From: Episyrphus balteatus
Taxonomy: Eukaryota > Arthropoda > Insecta > Diptera > Syrphidae
DNA: 64,000 bases
Assembly: GCF_945859705.1 (NCBI RefSeq)
Contig: NC_079136.1
Location: forward strand, 85,126,867-85,190,866
Reading direction: 5' to 3'
The notes under the pieces were generated by a model. It did not search any database, was not told the DNA's origin, and saw only the letters and a list, made by a program, of their open reading frames with translations. Below are positions 15,201 to 25,937 of this stretch, one piece after another. The translations under genes and the position numbers were made by a program. Position 1 is the first letter of the stretch; every line of letters starts with the position of its first letter.

Positions 15201-15441
15201 ACATTTATCTATCCACATTTATCTATCCACATTTATCGATCCACATTAATCGATCCACATTTATCTATCGACATTTATTGATCCACATTTATCTATCGAC
15301 ATTTATCGATCCACATTTATCTATCCACATTTATCTATCCACATTTATCTATCCACATTTATCGATCCACATTTATCTATCGACATTTATCGATCCACAT
15401 TGATCTATCGACATTTGTCTATCGACATTTATCTAGAGACA

Positions 15442-15530
15442 CCCGACAAACAATTTTGTTTCTATAAAGCTTTACAGAGATGCAACTGTTGCTTCTGTAA
15501 AGCATTATAGAAGAAAAATTGTTAGTAGGG
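15442..15530 (+). mobile_element. Palindromic MITE, copy B
   Basis: This 89-bp copy has the same body as copy A. It is followed by catttatctatcgacgtttg, a junction shared with copies C, D and E, so these spread by array duplication rather than by new insertion. Confidence 0.8.
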
Positions 15531-16047
15531 CATTTATCTATCGACGTTTGTCTATCGACATTTATCTATCCACATTTATCTATCGACATTTATCTATCGA
15601 CATTTTTCTATCGACATGTTTCTATCGACATTTATCTATCGACATTTATCTATCGACATTTATCTATCCACATTTATCTATCGACATTTATCTATCCACA
15701 TTTATCTATCCACATTTATCTATCCACATTTATCGATCCACATTTATCTATCCACATTTATCGATCCACATTTATCTATCCACATTTATCTACCATTTAT
15801 CGATCCACATTTATCTATCGACATTTGTCTATCGACATTTATCTATCCACATTTATCTATCCACATTTATCTATCGACATTTATTGATCCACATTTATCT
15901 ATCGACATTTATCGATATACATTTATCTATCCACATTTATCTATCCACATTTATCTATCCACATTAATCGATCCACATTTATCTATCGACATTTATCGAT
16001 CCACATTGATCTATCGACATTTGTCTATCGACATTTATCTAGAGACA

Positions 16048-16136
16048 CCCGACAAACAATTTTGTTTCTATAAAGCTTTACAGAGATGCAACTGTTGCTT
16101 CTGTAAAGCATTATAGAAGAAAAATTGTTAGTAGGG
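16048..16136 (+). mobile_element. Palindromic MITE, copy C
   Basis: This 89-bp copy lies 606 bp after copy B and has the same flanks as copies B, D and E. Confidence 0.8.
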
Positions 16137-17803
16137 CATTTATCTATCGACGTTTGTCTATCGACATTTATCTATCCACATTTATCTATCGACATTTATC
16201 TATCGACATTTTTCTATCGACATGTTTCTATCGACATTTATCTATCCACATTTATCTATCCACATTTATCTATCCACATTTATCGATCCACATTTATCTA
16301 TAAACATTTATCTATCCACATATATCTATCGACATTTATCTATCCACATTTATCTATCCACATTTATCTATCCACATTTATCGATCCACATTTACCTATC
16401 GACATTTATCGATCCACATTTATCTATCCACATTTATCTATCCACATTTATCGATTTACATTTATCTATCCACATTTATCTATCGACATTTATCTATCGA
16501 CATTTGTCTATCGACATTTATCGATCCACATTTATCTATCCACATTTATCTATCCACATTTATCGATCCACATTTATCTATCCACATTTATCTATCGACA
16601 TTTATCGATCCACATTTATCTATCCACATTTATCTATCCACATTTATCGATACACATTTATCTATCGACATTTATCTATCGACATTTGTCTATCGACATT
16701 TATCGATCCACATATATCTATCGACATTTATCTATCGTCACTTATCGATCCACATTTATCTATCGACATTTGTCTATCGACATTTATCGATCCACATATA
16801 TCTATCGACATTTATCTATCGACATTTATCTATCGACATTTATCTATCCACATTTATCGATTAACATTTATCTATCGACATTTATCGATCCATATTTATC
16901 TATCCACATTTATCGATCCACATTTATCTATCGACATTTATCTATCCACATTTATCTATCCACATTTATCGATCCACATTTATCTATAAACATTTATCGA
17001 CATTTATCTATCCACATTTATCTATCCACATTTATCTATCCACATTTATCTATCCACATTTATCGATAGAAATTTATCTATCGACATTTATCTATCGACA
17101 TTTATCTATCGACATTTATCGATCCACATATAACTATCGATATTTGTCTATCGACATTTATCGATCCACATTTATCTATCCACATTTATCTATCGACATT
17201 TATCGATCCACATATAACTATCGACATTTGTCTATCGACATTTATCTATCCACATTTATCTATCCACATTTATCTATCCACATTTTTCGATCCACATATA
17301 TCTATCGACATTTATCTATCAACATTTATCTATCGACATTTATCTATCCACATTTATCTATCGACATTTATCTATCCACATTTATCTATCCACATTCATC
17401 GATCCACATTTATCTATCCACATTTATCTATCGACATTTATCGATCCACATTTATCTATCGACATTTATCGATCCACATTTATCTATCGACATTTATCTA
17501 TCGATATTTATCTATCCACATTTATCTATCGACATTTATCGATCCACATTTATCTATCGACATTTGTCTATCGATCACATTTATCTATCCACATTTATCT
17601 ATCCACATTAATCGATCCACATTTATCTATCGACATTTATTGATCCACATTTATCTATCGACATTTATCGATCCACATTTATCTATCCACATTTATCTAT
17701 CCACATTTATCTATCCACATTTATCGATCCACATTTATCTATCGACATTTATCGATCCACATTGATCTATCGACATTTGTCTATCGACATTTATCTAGAG
17801 ACA

Positions 17804-17892
17804 CCCGACAAACAATTTTGTTTCTATAAAGCTTTACAGAGATGCAACTGTTGCTTCTGTAAAGCATTATAGAAGAAAAATTGTTAGTAGGG
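17804..17892 (+). mobile_element. Palindromic MITE, copy D
   Basis: This 89-bp copy lies exactly 2362 bp after copy B, as part of the 2.3-kb array duplication. Confidence 0.8.
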
Positions 17893-18409
17893 CATTTATC
17901 TATCGACGTTTGTCTATCGACATTTATCTATCCACATTTATCTATCGACATTTATCTATCGACATTTTTCTATCGACATGTTTCTATCGACATTTATCTA
18001 TCGACATTTATCTATCGACATTTATCTATCCACATTTATCTATCGACATTTATCTATCCACATTTATCTATCCACATTTATCTATCCACATTTATCGATC
18101 CACATTTATCTATCCACATTTATCGATCCACATTTATCTATCCACATTTATCTACCATTTATCGATCCACATTTATCTATCGACATTTGTCTATCGACAT
18201 TTATCTATCCACATTTATCTATCCACATTTATCTATCGACATTTATTGATCCACATTTATCTATCGACATTTATCGATATACATTTATCTATCCACATTT
18301 ATCTATCCACATTTATCTATCCACATTTATCGATCCACATTTATCTATCGACATTTATCGATCCACATTGATCTATCGACATTTGTCTATCGACATTTAT
18401 CTAGAGACA

Positions 18410-18498
18410 CCCGACAAACAATTTTGTTTCTATAAAGCTTTACAGAGATGCAACTGTTGCTTCTGTAAAGCATTATAGAAGAAAAATTGTTAGTAGGG
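18410..18498 (+). mobile_element. Palindromic MITE, copy E
   Basis: This 89-bp copy lies exactly 2362 bp after copy C and 606 bp after copy D. Confidence 0.8.
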
Positions 18499-18724
18499 CA
18501 TTTATCTATCGACGTTTGTCTATCGACATTTATCTATCCACATTTATCTATCGACATTTATCTATCGACATTTTTCTATCGACATGTTTCTATCGACATT
18601 TATCTATCGACATTTATCTATCGACATTTATCTATCCACATTTATCGATCCACATTTATCTATCGACATTTATCGATCCACATTTATCTATCGACATTTG
18701 TGTATCGACATTTATCTAGAGACA

Positions 18725-18812
18725 CCCGACAAACAATTTTGTTTCTATTAAGCTTTACAGAGATGCAACTGTTGCTTCTGTAAGCATTATAGAAGAAAAA
18801 TTGTTAGTAGGG
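18725..18812 (+). mobile_element. Palindromic MITE, copy F
   Basis: This 88-bp copy has a one-base deletion (gtaagcatt instead of gtaaagcatt) and a tctattaagc substitution. It lies 315 bp after copy E. Confidence 0.8.
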
Positions 18813-19066
18813 CATTTATCTATCGACATTTATCTATCGACGTTTATCTATCGACAATTATCTATCGACATTTATCTATCGACATTTATCTATCGACATT
18901 TATCGATCCAAATATAACTATCGACATTTGTCTATCGACATTTATCTATCCACATTTATCTATCGACATTTATCTATCGACATTTATCGATCCACATATA
19001 ACTATCGACATTTGTCTATCGACATTTATCTATCCACATTTATCTATCCACATTTATCTATCGACA

Positions 19067-19349
19067 AAAATGTTCTAAGTTAAGTTCAAATTGTTTACAT
19101 GGAACGCATATAATTCCGATTTTTCGAAGGTCGATAATTCCTTTCTGTTTTTCTTTAAAGGCTCAACCAAACCAACGACGACAGAAGAAAAAAAAAGCTG
19201 ATGACAGCCAAGTCCTCCCCACACCAAAAAGAGACTGCGTTTGTCCTTTTTCAGACAAAAATGCTTTCGTCAACGTTATTTGACTTGATTTGTGTCGTCT
19301 GCTTTCTTTGATTTGAAAGACCTGAATGACGACATAAAAAGAAGCCGGC
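19067..19349. other. Unique 283-bp piece between minisatellite and resumed satellite
   Basis: This non-repetitive sequence links the end of the 14-bp array to the resumed 195-bp monomer. No convincing gene is visible. It is the only non-tandem part of the roughly 10.3-kb block that interrupts the satellite. Confidence 0.5.
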
Positions 19350-19552
19350 AACTACAAGTCCAAAACTTATAGAAAATACATTTTTATGCTCTGTGAGTCG
19401 ATATCCTTCGCATACAATTCAATTGGAGTTGAAAAATTCACGTTTGAAGAAAATCACATTTCAAAATCATTAAATCGTCATATCTCCTTAACCGAGCGTC
19501 TAAACAGGCCAAAACTTGCAAAATTCAAAATTCTCTAAAAATAAAACTACAA
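19350..19552. repeat. Terminal diverged 195-bp satellite monomer
   Basis: The sequence resumes at actacaagtccaaaac, exactly where the monomer broken at 9063 (ctctaaaaacaaa) would continue. It then runs one full period: actac at 19351 and again at 19546, 195 bp apart. It shares the diagnostic variants ggagttgaaaa, ccgagcgtctaaacaggcc and attctctaaa with the last monomer before 9063. The two are therefore one edge of the satellite split by the insertion. Confidence 0.9.
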
Positions 19553-19598
19553 CATAAGACCCATGTGAATATGTTAAGTACCTTCAGAAATTTGAAAA

Positions 19599-21755
19599 TA
19601 GTTTTGCAAGAGAAATTTTAGTTTTTCTATTCAAACAAAAAGTTACGTATACGCCATAGCGATCCACTTTTCAGTATTTAAAGCAGTTGGAAATGCTCTT
19701 CTGATCTTTAAGGTTTGGCTGTCAAATCTTTTCTGATAATCGAATTTAATGCATATTAGTTCTTTTTTCAAGTTGTAATAAAGAGATACACGCGAATATT
19801 CAAAACAACCATTTTGCTGAAAATGCCAAAAGACCATTTTCTCCTTCTATGAGGTTATGACTAAAGCCAAAAATACATGTTACCCTCGGCAACATGCGCC
19901 TTCTTCAACATGGCCAGTTCAACATTCCCGTCAATAACTCAAAAACTTCTCTAATCTATCTTTTGAAGTCTTTGCCATTGGGTTCGGATTTTCGTAAATG
20001 CTCATTTTCATTTCTCAAACGTTTTTTTTGCTCTGCATTTTCAATGTTGTTTTTATTCATCGCATCCCAGTTTTCCTTTTTATTTATCCAAGTTGTTGTT
20101 CACATTCGCGACTCAATTTAATTATTCACCGTTCGAATAAAGTAAACATTTCTCAGGATATATTTTATCTACTCTCGATGAAAATCTTCTTCTACTGTTT
20201 TTAACTTCAGGCAATAATTGGTCCTCGAAGCAAGCTGGCAAGATTTCTGTCTGCACAAATAAACTTAAAGAGAAGAGAGTATGATGATACTTTCGATATC
20301 ATTCAATTATTTTCGAAGGTTTTATTTTCCATTTCCATTTTTATTTTCATTTTTTCTGTTTTTTTTTTCTTCTTTAACTGCTAACGAATACAATATATTA
20401 CATTATCTTTTATCCTTGGGAATTTAACGAAAATATCCATTCTTTTTTGGTAGCTTGTGGCTTGCTATATTAGGGGTGATGGTCTCTGGTTGTGAAGATG
20501 AATGCCGTCTGAACGGATATACGGATTCGAAACACGAAATGGTGTATAGAGAATATGTAACCTTGGGCAACAGACCTGTTCATTATTGCTTAAACCATAA
20601 AGCGCGTAATGGAATAATTTCGTTTTTAAAGGTTAACATAAAATGGTTATTGCTACACCAACTTATGAGTATAAGCGTTTGATGATACGTGTGTGTTTTT
20701 ATATGTGTGATAAATGATAATAAATACCATAGGGCAAGTTTTGTATTTTCGTAATAAAAATATAAAACTTGAGATTTTACTTTAAAATGTTCGACATTAT
20801 GATGGTTAAAAAAGAAAACCTGTATACTTTGAGCAATTTCATAACAAAATAAGAAGGTACATACTCGTATTACTATGATATACGAGTGGAAGGTTACAGT
20901 AAAATGTTTAAACAAAACCATTAAATAAAAAAAAATAGGTGAAAAACCATCATGACATTGCTCTAGCATAAAAGCATTTTTGGGAATAAGTAAAAAGCCC
21001 TTAAATAATATAGTACGAAACTTCTCCAATGTGGCTTTACTGATTTAAACTACTTTTTTTTTAATAGCCCCACTGATTTGCGGAAAATTCAACAAAAGTA
21101 ATTTTTTAATTATAACTTGCCAAAAGAACTATAATACATGAAATTGATAAAAAGAGTCTGATGAAAAAACTCTAGGTACCCGAATTACATATATGCCCAC
21201 AGACGGAGCGGAGGTTTTTGTATTGTGTTTACAGAATGATTATCACAATAACAATTTCCAAAAAAGATTTGACAGCTAAACCTTAAAGATCAGATGAGAA
21301 TTTCCAACTACTTTTAATACTAAAAAAAAGAGTGTGTGTACACATGTACACGCGACTGAAGTTATACTTCTCTTTACAATTGGAAATTAAGAATCTTCAT
21401 ACCAATTTCCGGGGCTAAATTTTTGAGAAAAAAAATTAAGTTTTATCTACGATTGATGGCCTCTATATCAATACAAAATTAGTTTTAATCTATGTTGTTT
21501 TCTTTTCCCGTGTTTTTTTTGCGGTACTGCATTTTTAAATACTAAAGTACTACCAACTCTAAAGGTGAAACGACAACCCTGCTGCCCAATTGTCTCCGAG
21601 ATGGCGATCGCGTCATAACATCTTTGACATTCTTGTCAAAAAACAAATTTTCACACAAACCGTCCCATAAGAAGTATAACTTCAAAAATTGGGTCGTATA
21701 CGTAATTTTTTTTTGTAAATAGAAAAACTAAAATTTCTCTCGCAAAACTAAATTC
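19599..21755. mobile_element. Degraded element bounded by inverted repeats (putative)
   Basis: 19599-19657 (ttttgcaagagaaatttta ... acgtatacg) is the inverse of about 21690-21755. 19671-19740 (agcagttggaaatgctc ... ctgtcaaatctttt) is the inverse of about 21262-21325. The right arm is split by about 365 bp that is itself bounded by gaagttatacttct at 21359 and agaagtataacttc at 21670, so a second small element seems to have inserted there. The motif cgtatacgccatag recurs at 60967. No target duplication was established. Confidence 0.45.
20210..20319 (+). CDS. Possible isolated coding exon, unrecognised
   Basis: This stretch is open in one frame only, and the composition is unlike the surrounding A/T runs (AIIGPRSKLARFLS at its start, EYDDTFDIIQLFSK at its end). 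It is preceded by a pyrimidine-rich tract ending ttaacttcag, a plausible splice acceptor, and followed by gaag|gtttta, a weak donor. A second acceptor-like site (cttttttggtag, ending 20453) precedes another protein-like stretch at 20454-20590 (CEDECRLNGYTDSKHEMVY), but the reading phases do not join cleanly. I do not recognise the protein. It could be a host gene fragment, a decayed transposase or chance. Confidence 0.2.
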
Positions 21756-22949
21756 ATAACTGTGAAAAATCAGCGGTGCTTCATTATTTATTTTTGACGT
21801 GATAACGTCTTATAAATCGATGAACCATAGCAGCCACCAGGAAAAAGTGACGCCATTTTCTCCGGTTCCACTTGAAATTTTTAGCAGTGCGGCAAAAATT
21901 TCAATTCAAAATTTAAAACAAACTAGGTATTAGAGATACAAAAATCTCCTATAACTTATTTGAAAGTAGTAACCTAAACATGAATACAAATGAAGAATTT
22001 TAAAAAATTGGGTCATTTAATAGGGTAAGTAGGGGTAAAAAAAAAAAATTCAAAAAAGTGGCTTTTTTCTAATCGCGACGTTGTAAAAACATGATTTTTT
22101 CTTTAATCGATTGATAAATTTATGACAATAGTATTGAATAAATTCTAAAAAATTTCAGAACCAAGTTATAAATGGTTTTTTAAAACTAAAACATGAGGTA
22201 CACCTTTTACAAAGTAGTGATAGGTAGGGAAATTTTTTTTTGACAATTTAAAAATGCCATTCGAAATATAAAGAAATATGAATTTTCGAAATATGAATTT
22301 TTAAAAAACACCTACTTTTTTTGGGTGAGTTTTTATTTTTTTAAATTTTTCTTAGCGTTCAAAAATCTCAAACTAATAACCTTTTGCATGCATGCGCAAA
22401 AACTTGGTATTTTAAAATGATTTTTGACTGAAAAATGAGAAAAACAAGTTTTTTTGTCCTTTTTTAACCGTTTTTTATTTTTACCTTTTTTTCTTCAACG
22501 GATAAATAAATGAAATTTATACTGTTGATATATAATTGACAGGACTATATCTGTGCAATATTTAAATCAATTTGTATTTACAATTTTGAGATAACAGTAA
22601 AATAATGTTCTATTTTGTAACACGTTCTTACTTTTTATCTAGAGCAGATAAAAATTTAATTATAATTTATCGAGCATGCTGATAATATTACTTTTCGTTT
22701 GATATATCACACATAACGGTACATTTATTACGAGTTACACAATGTTAAATTAAAAACTTCAGAAATACCTCAAAACACCTGTGGAGATCTGTTGCCCATG
22801 ACCAGCCACCAGCGTGGGAAGTACCGTATTCTCAGTTTGAAATTTCGAAATGGTTGGCTTTGAAAAATTCTAACTTTTTTGTGGGCATCAAAAAAATATG
22901 TTTTAAAGTTCATATGAAAGGTGAAATAATAAGCTTTCTTATGATATAC
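21756..22949. other. AT-rich stretch without a recognisable gene
   Basis: The motif gacgtgataacgtctta near 21796 also occurs inverted in the repeat arm at 26743-26902. The remainder is low-complexity AT-rich DNA. No coding sequence is supported. Confidence 0.4.
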
Positions 22950-22958
22950 AATTTAATA
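22950..22958. repeat. 9-bp target site duplication, left copy
   Basis: AATTTAATA lies immediately outside the left inverted arm. The same nine bases lie immediately outside the right arm at 26346-26354. Confidence 0.8.
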
Positions 22959-23366
22959 AGGTCCGTCAAGCTGGGTACGCCACAACCGAAAATCCAAAAT
23001 CTGAGTATGCAGGAATTTGTTGCTAATTTGTTGCTAATTTGTTACCCCAATCCCGAATTTGTTGCTCCTGCCCTTACCCCTTAAATCTGTGGCGTGCCCA
23101 GCTTGACGTCAAGCTGGGTACGCCACAAATTAAAATTCAAAATTTCAAAAATGTAAGTATGCAGGAATTTGTTGCTAATTTGTTGCTAATTTGTTACCCT
23201 AATTTCGAATTTGTTGCTCCACGTTTTGCCCTTCAAATGCACATTAACAGATTATGCAAAAAAGCTAAATCGCCCAAAAATTATCGCACAGACAAAAAAG
23301 TGGTATCAATAGAAAGAGGTCCTTGAAACCTTTTCAAAAAGGTCCATATCAAGTTTTTATTCCAAT
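22959..23366 (+). repeat. Left inverted arm of the foldback element
   Basis: This 408-bp arm contains a sub-element of about 140 bp bounded by GTCAAGCTGGGTACGCCACA and its near-inverse. A second copy of the motif follows back to back, giving a 40-nt near-palindrome at 23088-23127 with one mismatched pair. Confidence 0.85.
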
Positions 23367-23439
23367 CCCTTCATGTCCAAAATGCCTTGTGGAGCTTGAA
23401 TGCATTTGTGGAACATATGTGGATGAAACGAAAAAACGC

Positions 23440-24320
23440 AAAAACACGTAATACTCAAAATTTCAAAAAAATAAGTATGCAGTAATTTGTTGCTAATTTG
23501 TTGCTAATTTGTTACCCCAATCCCGAATTTGTTGCTCCCCCCCTTACCCCTTAAATCTGTGGCGTACCCAGCTTGACGTCAAGCTGGGTACGCCACAACG
23601 CAAATTTGAAAATCTGAGTATGCAGGAATTTGTTGCTAATTTGTTGCTAATTTGTTACCCCAATCTTGAATTTGTTGCTCCACGATTTGACCTTCAAATC
23701 GACTGCAACAGATGCAATTTTGTGGAGACTTTTTATCTATACACTTTTTCAAAAAACTAAAAACGCCAAATTATAGACAGAATTTGTTGCTCTGCAAAAA
23801 GCTATTTTTAAATTTTCTATCATTACCCAATCCCATCTTACAGGAGGAAAACTAATTTTTCGATGACGTCATCCAACAACGCAAAAAATCGTAATACTCA
23901 AAATTTCAAAAAAATAAGTATGCAGTAATTTGTTGCTAGTTTGTTGCTAATTTGTTACCCCAATCCCGAATTTGTTGCTCCCCCCCTTACCCCTTAAATC
24001 TGTGGCGTACCCAGCTTGACGTCAAGCTGGGTACGCCACAACTCAAATTTGAAAATCTAAGTATGCAGGAATTTGTTGCTAATTTGTTGCTAATTTGTTA
24101 CCCCAATCTTGAATTTGTTGCTCCACGATTTGACCTTCAAATCGACTGCAACAGATGCAATTTTGTGGAGACTTTTTATCTATACGCTTTTTCAAAAAAC
24201 TAAAAACGCCAAATTATAGACAGAATTTGTTGCTCTGCAAAAAGTTATTTTTAAATTTTCTATCACCACCCAATCCCACCTTACAGGAGATAAACTAATT
24301 TTTCGATGACGTCATCCATC
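23440..24320 (+). repeat. 443-bp tandem duplication in the foldback interior
   Basis: The stretches at 23509-23760 and 23952-24203 are near identical with an offset of 443 bp. Each carries a perfect 40-nt palindrome (23558-23597 and 24001-24040) made of tgtggcgtacccagcttgac followed by its inverse, then the tttgttgctaa repeats. A third, decayed and truncated unit starts near 24318. Confidence 0.8.
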
Positions 24321-24479
24321 AAGCTGGGTACGATAAAACACAAATTTTAAAATCTAAGTACGCAGGAATCTTAAGTTATTTTGTTGCTAATTTGTTACCC
24401 TAATCTCGAATTTGTTGCTCCACGATTTGACCTTTAAATTGGCTGAAACAGATGCATGATTTTGAAACTTTATGATACA

Positions 24480-25197
24480 AAGTTAACAATGCATAGATTT
24501 AATACTCTTTGCAGATTAATGCTCAAATCTTTAATTTGATGTAAAAACTACCTTAAAATACTGTTAAAAACTTCCAAAAACTGAACATAACGCACTTAAA
24601 CCAACTAGCTGCAGGTAATTCAATGCTCTTTAAAGGCTACGTCATTTCCAATATTTGGATATACATACATACCTACCCTTACCCTTTCATATTTAAAAAC
24701 CTTTAAAGGCTGGACCTACCTTCAACCTACTTCACTCCCTTCAATAAAACGCAAAGTAAAATTCAACACTCCAACTTGATTTTTATGGATGCTCCTCAAT
24801 TCTTAGTTTAATAAGTGTTAGGTACTGCTACCCATTCAATTCCTATATTGCCAACAGCTTTTTTGTTCTATTTTTCCTCAATTTCAAAAATAAATTGAAT
24901 TTAACGTATTTTTGCATCTTCCTATTTTAAACATATTTACTATATAGGTAACTTCTTCAATATCCTAGAAAAACCCTTAGACATCTTTTGAAAATACCAT
25001 CAATTTTTTTCCATCTTTAAATTTATCTCTATAGCCCTAGTTTTGGAGAGATGCATTTCATTTACTACCACACTAACGACCTAAGATCTCAACTCAATTT
25101 ATGTACCTACTATTCATCCAATCAGATTATTGCAATTTGCGACTTATTTTTATATTATAAAAACAAACCAAATACCTACATAAAAATGTGTACCTAC
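24480..25197. other. Foldback interior without recognisable coding sequence
   Basis: This AT-rich spacer lies between the subrepeats and the nested element. No transposase motif is visible, which supports the view that the element is non-autonomous. Confidence 0.5.
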
Positions 25198-25200
25198 ATT

Positions 25201-25937
25201 CACGGTTGCCACTCGCATAAAAAATTTCCTACCAAAGTTTCCAAAAAAACCTACCAATTCAAAAAAAAACCTACCCAACGAAAATTTTCGATTTTAAGAG
25301 AATAAATTCTTGTTTAAAAAAATAAAATGCACGACTGGGTCGCACGAACTTGCTCTTGGAGTTATAGTTGCTTAAATTTTTAAGACTTTTTATATAGAAA
25401 TTTGGAAAAAAAAAATAAAATTCGTTTAAAAAAATAAAATAAAATCTGAAATTAAATTGCCCTCCAAAACAAGTATGCAGTTTTGATTGATATATAAACG
25501 TGCATTTTTAGAAAAAAAATTTCAAAATCGTTAGAGCCGTTTTTTAAAAAAACAAGTTTTTATAAATAATTTTTTGGAAAAAAACTTTTAAAATAAAATT
25601 GTAATGCCATTTTGTAGAAATCACTAATCAAGAATGTGAAGTTAGTGTCAACACAAAACATGAAAATGGATGAGTTCAGACACCAACAATGAGGATACTG
25701 CGTTTACATACACTACTTAATATTATTACTCTCGGTTTAGATGGGCACATTTGTTTGGCACAAATATTTTGGGTAGATTTGACATAATTACAATTTTTTT
25801 TGTCAATTATTAAAAATAAAATTATTTTAGAGAAAGAACTTGGAAAAACCTACCAAATTGACTTCAAACCTACCAACCTACCCAAGGTAAAAAAACCTAC
25901 CCAGTTTGGTAGGATCCTACCCACTCCGGCAACCGTG
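25201..25937. mobile_element. Nested 737-bp element with CAC...GTG ends
   Basis: The perfect 10-bp terminal inverted repeats are CACGGTTGCC (25201) and GGCAACCGTG (ending 25937). They are flanked by a 3-bp direct repeat ATT (25198-25200 and 25938-25940). Subterminal cctacc motifs are repeated near both ends. CAC termini, a 3-bp duplication and subterminal repeats fit the CMC/CACTA group; this is inference, as no transposase is present. The element ends exactly where the right foldback arm begins. Its interior (about 25316-25560) holds a member of the dispersed repeat also seen at 61550. Confidence 0.6.

Larger units (their letters stand above)
13945..18498 (+). repeat. About 2.3-kb tandem duplication of the minisatellite including two MITEs
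   Basis: The block from about 13.95 to 16.14 kb is repeated at about 16.26 to 18.50 kb. The offset is 2317 bp up to about 15.2 kb (14827/17144) and 2362 bp after it (MITE starts 15442/17804 and 16048/18410). The MITE pair keeps its 606-bp spacing in both copies. This large-scale unequal exchange carried the MITE copies with it. Confidence 0.8.
9213..19066 (+). repeat. 14-bp GATA-rich minisatellite array
   Basis: The unit is CATTTATCTATCSA, with the common variants catttatcgatcca and catttatctagaga. The other strand reads as repeated GATAGATAAATG. About 670 forward units are present once the six embedded MITE copies are subtracted. Because 14 is not a multiple of three and the unit lacks a stop, all three forward frames read the same 14-residue cycle (STFIYRHLSIDIYL), giving open frames of up to 966 codons (11852-14752). 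These are products of the repeat, not genes. CGA and CCA unit endings alternate irregularly. The array ends at tcgaca, 19066. Confidence 0.96.

Noticed and set aside
9760..18783. Many long forward open frames rich in STFIYRHL/SIDIYL
   Set aside because: They are the translation of the 14-bp repeat in any frame, with start and stop set by random substitutions. No gene is implied.
1..19552. Telomeric repeat interpretation
   Set aside because: Neither the 195-bp nor the 14-bp unit resembles TTAGG-type repeats, and the array is flanked on both sides by other sequence.
20583..21029. 148-codon open frame on the minus strand
   Set aside because: F/Y/I/H-rich composition expected from AT-rich DNA, with no domain, and it overlaps the better forward-strand stretch.
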